Assembly: GCA_965217135.1 (NCBI GenBank)
Contig: OZ244249.1
Coordinates: forward strand, 2,728,001-2,792,000
Source: HXMU1420-2 sp017643305
GTDB lineage: Bacteria; Pseudomonadota; Alphaproteobacteria; Rhodobacterales; Rhodobacteraceae
Length of the DNA: 64,000 nucleotides
Direction: 5' to 3'
Positions 61,095 through 64,000 of the stretch are shown piece after piece; the first letter of the stretch is position 1; each line of letters begins with the position of its first letter. The translations under genes were made by a program, and so were the position numbers. The notes below the pieces were generated by a model that worked only from the letters and a program-made list of their open reading frames with translations, did no database searches and had not been told where the DNA came from.

Positions 61095-62282
61095 ATGGGT
61101 TGGAAAACGCTGGATGATATGGATCTTGCGGGCAAGCGGGTGCTGGTGCGGGTGGACATCAACGTCCCTGTCGAAAATGGCATCGTGACCGATGACACCC
61201 GCATGCGCCGCGTCGCGCCTACAATTGCCGATATCCTGACCGCAGGTGGCACGCCAATCCTGCTGGCCCATTTCGGCCGTCCCAAGGGACAGGTCGTGCC
61301 CGAGATGTCCCTGCGCCCGCTGGTTCCCGCATTGGAGGCGGCATTTGGCGCGTCGGTGCTGTTCTGCGCAGATTGCCGAGGCCCGGCCGCCGAGGCCGCC
61401 ATTGGCGCCGCCGGGTCGGGTACCGTTGTACTGCTGGAAAACACCCGTTTCTACCCAGGAGAAGAAAAGAACGATGCCACTCTCGCCGGTGAGATGGCCG
61501 CGCTGGGTGACATCTACTGCAATGACGCATTTTCCGCCGCCCACCGGGCGCATGCCTCGACCGAGGCGCTGGCCAATCTGCTGCCCGCCTGTGCCGGACG
61601 CCTGATGCAGGCAGAACTTTCGGCGCTGGAGGCCGCCTTGGGGGCCCCAAAGCGGCCGGTGGTGGCCGTGGTCGGCGGCGCCAAGGTCTCCACCAAGCTG
61701 GACCTGCTGGGCAATCTGGTCAGGAAGGTGGATACACTGGTGATCGGCGGCGGCATGGCCAACACTTTCCTCGCAGCCAAAGGGATCGACGTGGGTAAAT
61801 CGCTGTGTGAACACGACATGGCAGATACGGCGCGGGAAATTCTGGCCCAGGCCGCGACCTGCGCCATCCTGTTGCCTGTCGACCATGTGGTGGCGCGCGA
61901 ATTCAAGGCCGGGGCCGAGCATGAAACCGTGCCGGCAGACTCATGCCCGGCGGATGCGATGATCCTAGATGCAGGGCCGGAAACCGTTGCCCGCATTGCC
62001 GATGTCTTCGAAGACGCCCGCACGCTGATATGGAACGGCCCGATGGGTGCGTTCGAGATTGCCCCGTTTGATGCGGCCACCAACGCCGCCGCACAGCAGG
62101 CCGCAAAACAGACAAAGGCGGGCACGCTGATCTCTGTTGCAGGCGGAGGTGATACGGTCGCGGCGCTGAACCAGGCCGGAGCGGCGAAGGATTTCACCTA
62201 CATCTCCACCGCAGGCGGCGCGTTCCTGGAGTGGATGGAAGGCAAAACCCTGCCAGGTGTCGCTGCGCTGGAAGCGAGCTAA
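61095..62282 (+). CDS. pgk: phosphoglycerate kinase
   Basis: A 395-residue glycolytic enzyme that interconverts 1,3-bisphosphoglycerate and ADP with 3-phosphoglycerate and ATP. Signatures are GKRVLVRVDINVPVENG (conserved 3-PG site), LLAHFGRPKG, VVGGAKVSTKLDLLGNLV, the ENTRFYPGEEKND segment, and GPMGAFEIAPFDAATNAAA with GGGDTVAAL near the end. GGAG at 61084-61087 supports the ATG at 61095, although the frame is open to 61038. Confidence 0.95.
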   Translation: MGWKTLDDMDLAGKRVLVRVDINVPVENGIVTDDTRMRRVAPTIADILTAGGTPILLAHFGRPKGQVVPEMSLRPLVPALEAAFGASVLFCADCRGPAAEAAIGAAGSGTVVLLENTRFYPGEEKNDATLAGEMAALGDIYCNDAFSAAHRAHASTEALANLLPACAGRLMQAELSALEAALGAPKRPVVAVVGGAKVSTKLDLLGNLVRKVDTLVIGGGMANTFLAAKGIDVGKSLCEHDMADTAREILAQAATCAILLPVDHVVAREFKAGAEHETVPADSCPADAMILDAGPETVARIADVFEDARTLIWNGPMGAFEIAPFDAATNAAAQQAAKQTKAGTLISVAGGGDTVAALNQAGAAKDFTYISTAGGAFLEWMEGKTLPGVAALEAS

Positions 62283-62435
62283 AAGGCGGTGCAAGGTCCA
62301 CGTTCACGCGCTGGGTCGTTATCTGTCCCGATCGGTTTCCAACGCTCTATCCCCAAAAGCCAAAATCCTTCACGCCTGCCCAAACCCGATGTAAACTAGA
62401 CATATTGCGTCCATTTCAGAAGGTAGTGCTGCCAC

Positions 62436-64000
62436 GTGACCCTTCCCAACATTCGCCCCGCCGCCTTTGCCCTTGCACTCGCCCTGCCCGTTCAGTCCGC
62501 GCTGGCACAGGACACCACCCCGCAACGCCCCGGCTTTTTCGATGTCTTTAACTTCGAAACCGTGACCACGGCTTTCCTGCATTCCATGCTCAGCACCGCC
62601 CGCGTTCTGGCGGACATCCGCTATACACAGATCAGCTTTGATCCGCTGGCCACCCGGCTGACCCTGCTGGATCTGGACATCCGCCCACATCTGCCGGGCT
62701 TTGCGCCCGATGCCTGCACGATCACAGCAGCGCGGGCCACCGTGGCGGGCCAGCCGCTGGACCGGCTCGATGCCTCCCGCCTGCATTTAGCGCTGGACCA
62801 GGTGAATGTCGGCATGGGCTGCCTGCCGCCCGAAGCGCGCGGTGTAACCTATGGGCTGGGGTTGCAGAGCGTGGCCCTGCCGCGGGTCGATCTGAACGTG
62901 GAGTATGATTATGCCTCAGGCGGGCTGGTGGCCGATATCTACGCCGATCTGGACCAGGTCGCCGCATTCGCGATCAACATGGATGCCGACTATGTCAGCT
63001 TCCGGCTGGACCCCGAAACCGAAGAACCGCGCATGGCGCTGGATCTGAACAGCGCACATCTGACCATCGACGACCGGGGCGGCTGGGCCATGGCACAGCG
63101 GGTGATGCCGCCTGACATCCGGACGCCGGAAACGTTGCAACAGATCGTGGCCGGAGCGGTGGCCGGCGCGCTGAGTGATGAGAACGGCGTCGACGCCCCA
63201 CAGCTGTCGGAAGACCAGCAACGTTTTGCGGCCGAAGCCGGAGCGTTGGCCGCCAGTATGGCGAATGGCGCGCGGCGCATCGTGCTGGCCACCAATATCA
63301 CCAACGGCCCGTTTCGGCTGGATGAAGCAAGTGCCGCAGCTTTCCAACCGCTGTTCGATGCATTGGCCCCGGTGCTGAACGACCATGCCCCGCGTCTGGA
63401 CACCGTGATCCCGGTGGCCGTGCTTCAAAGCGCGCTGAACAGCGAGGAGGTGCCACCAAACGCGCTGGAGCTGGGCCGCGCGATGCTGACTGGCATAGGC
63501 ACCCCGCGCAACCTCAATAGCGCGCTGCAATTGCTGGCCAAAGCCTCGCGCAATGGCGATGCAGAGGCTGCGTTCCTGATCGCCGGGGCGCTGGCCGAAA
63601 AGGACCCCGGCACCGCCTATGGTCATGCCTTGCGAGCAGCCGCAAACAACGTCCCCGGCGCGTTAGCCGTGTTGGATCTAGCTGAACGCGGCACCAGCTA
63701 TGACCGCATGATCGAACTGCAGAACGAAGCAGGCGGTGGCCCGGACCCGGCGGTCTACGGCTCGGTTCTGGCAATGCGGCAGGCGGCGCGCGGTTTCCTG
63801 AACGGTACCGGGCGATACCGGTCTTACCGCGCGGCCTATTACTGGGCCTCGATGGCGGCAGCGGCGGGCGATGCCTCGGGCGCGGCCATCCGCGACGAGA
63901 TCGAGGAACTCATGCGCCTCCGCGGGGACGAAGCCGCCTGGAGCAAGGAAATCACCAGCCTAGAAAACGGTGTGCTGCGCGATTGGATCAATAACGACGT
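62436..64000 (+). CDS. exported Sel1/TPR-like protein, 5' part
   Basis: An open frame of 521 codons reaching the right edge without a stop. It starts at GTG 62436 (AAGG lies about 13 bases before, so the start is tentative). A signal peptide (LALALPVQSALAQ) leads to a mixed alpha/beta region (about 45-220), then a helical-repeat part (LNSALQLLAKASRNGDAEAAFLIAGALAEKD...; YWASMAAAAGDASGAAI), like Sel1/TPR repeats. No family can be named. It is likely periplasmic. Confidence 0.7.
   Translation, partial: MTLPNIRPAAFALALALPVQSALAQDTTPQRPGFFDVFNFETVTTAFLHSMLSTARVLADIRYTQISFDPLATRLTLLDLDIRPHLPGFAPDACTITAARATVAGQPLDRLDASRLHLALDQVNVGMGCLPPEARGVTYGLGLQSVALPRVDLNVEYDYASGGLVADIYADLDQVAAFAINMDADYVSFRLDPETEEPRMALDLNSAHLTIDDRGGWAMAQRVMPPDIRTPETLQQIVAGAVAGALSDENGVDAPQLSEDQQRFAAEAGALAASMANGARRIVLATNITNGPFRLDEASAAAFQPLFDALAPVLNDHAPRLDTVIPVAVLQSALNSEEVPPNALELGRAMLTGIGTPRNLNSALQLLAKASRNGDAEAAFLIAGALAEKDPGTAYGHALRAAANNVPGALAVLDLAERGTSYDRMIELQNEAGGGPDPAVYGSVLAMRQAARGFLNGTGRYRSYRAAYYWASMAAAAGDASGAAIRDEIEELMRLRGDEAAWSKEITSLENGVLRDWINND

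Overview
The window reads as a chromosomal segment of a marine alphaproteobacterium of the Rhodobacteraceae (Roseobacter-like). The support is high GC, dense ATGA/TGATG gene overlaps, a TRAP transporter, a long RTX protein with a C-terminal Hint domain, an alphaproteobacterial LexA box of the GAAC-N7-GAAC type, and family-typical gene orders (pepA / lptG-lptD-surA-pdxA-rsmA, and trpG-trpD-trpC-moaC-moeA-lexA). There is no plasmid, phage or complete insertion sequence. About 70 features are supported, nearly all of them chromosomal.

Layout. 1-4.5 kb: end of an AlkD-like DNA repair gene, a lipoprotein, moaA, then LPS genes waaA and a core-type glycosyltransferase. 4.6-7.3 kb: minus-strand operon of a MATE exporter, a hotdog thioesterase and a racemase-fold protein that seems to lack its catalytic cysteines. 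7.3-10.9 kb: gene remnants, an MBL-fold hydrolase, GFA-domain protein, clpS, tadA and rluB. 10.9-17.0 kb: a co-directional cluster of a 30-residue membrane peptide, an XpaC-family protein, a TelA-family protein, a DUF2927 lipoprotein, an SPFH-GYF protein, a b561-type cytochrome and a zinc-ribbon membrane protein. It looks like a membrane-stress module of unknown function. 17.0-25.9 kb: a catabolic block with an opine-type dehydrogenase, a 3-hydroxyacyl-CoA dehydrogenase, a TRAP transporter and three tandem M20 amidohydrolases.

26-32 kb: a secreted caspase-fold protein with an OmpA-family partner, a BT1/MFS-type transporter, a DAO-type oxidoreductase, an acetyltransferase and a DUF985 cupin. 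32-40 kb: pepA, then the LPS export and envelope operon lptG-lptD-surA-pdxA-rsmA; lptF, normally between pepA and lptG, is absent apart from a possible 42-codon tail. 40-47 kb: a YibQ-type deacetylase, trpGDC, moaC, moeA and lexA with its own SOS box. 46.9-51.4 kb: a 1484-residue RTX/Hint protein. 51.9-55.4 kb: a ParA-like ATPase, a CHAD protein and a 30-codon ORF, divergent from a true formylglycine-generating enzyme.

55.4-57.0 kb is AT-richer and poor in intact genes (a frameshifted HdeD-like gene, one small ORF) and ends at a tRNA-Leu(CAA). The rest is housekeeping: exoD, dsbB, an HNH endonuclease, rluE, two cyclophilins, pgk and the start of a Sel1/TPR-like secreted protein.

The best candidates for something undescribed are the XpaC-TelA-SPFH cluster with its tiny membrane peptide, the FGE/CHAD/ParA neighbourhood with its intergenic hairpins, and the lptF gap. 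All calls come from reading the sequence; no database search was run.
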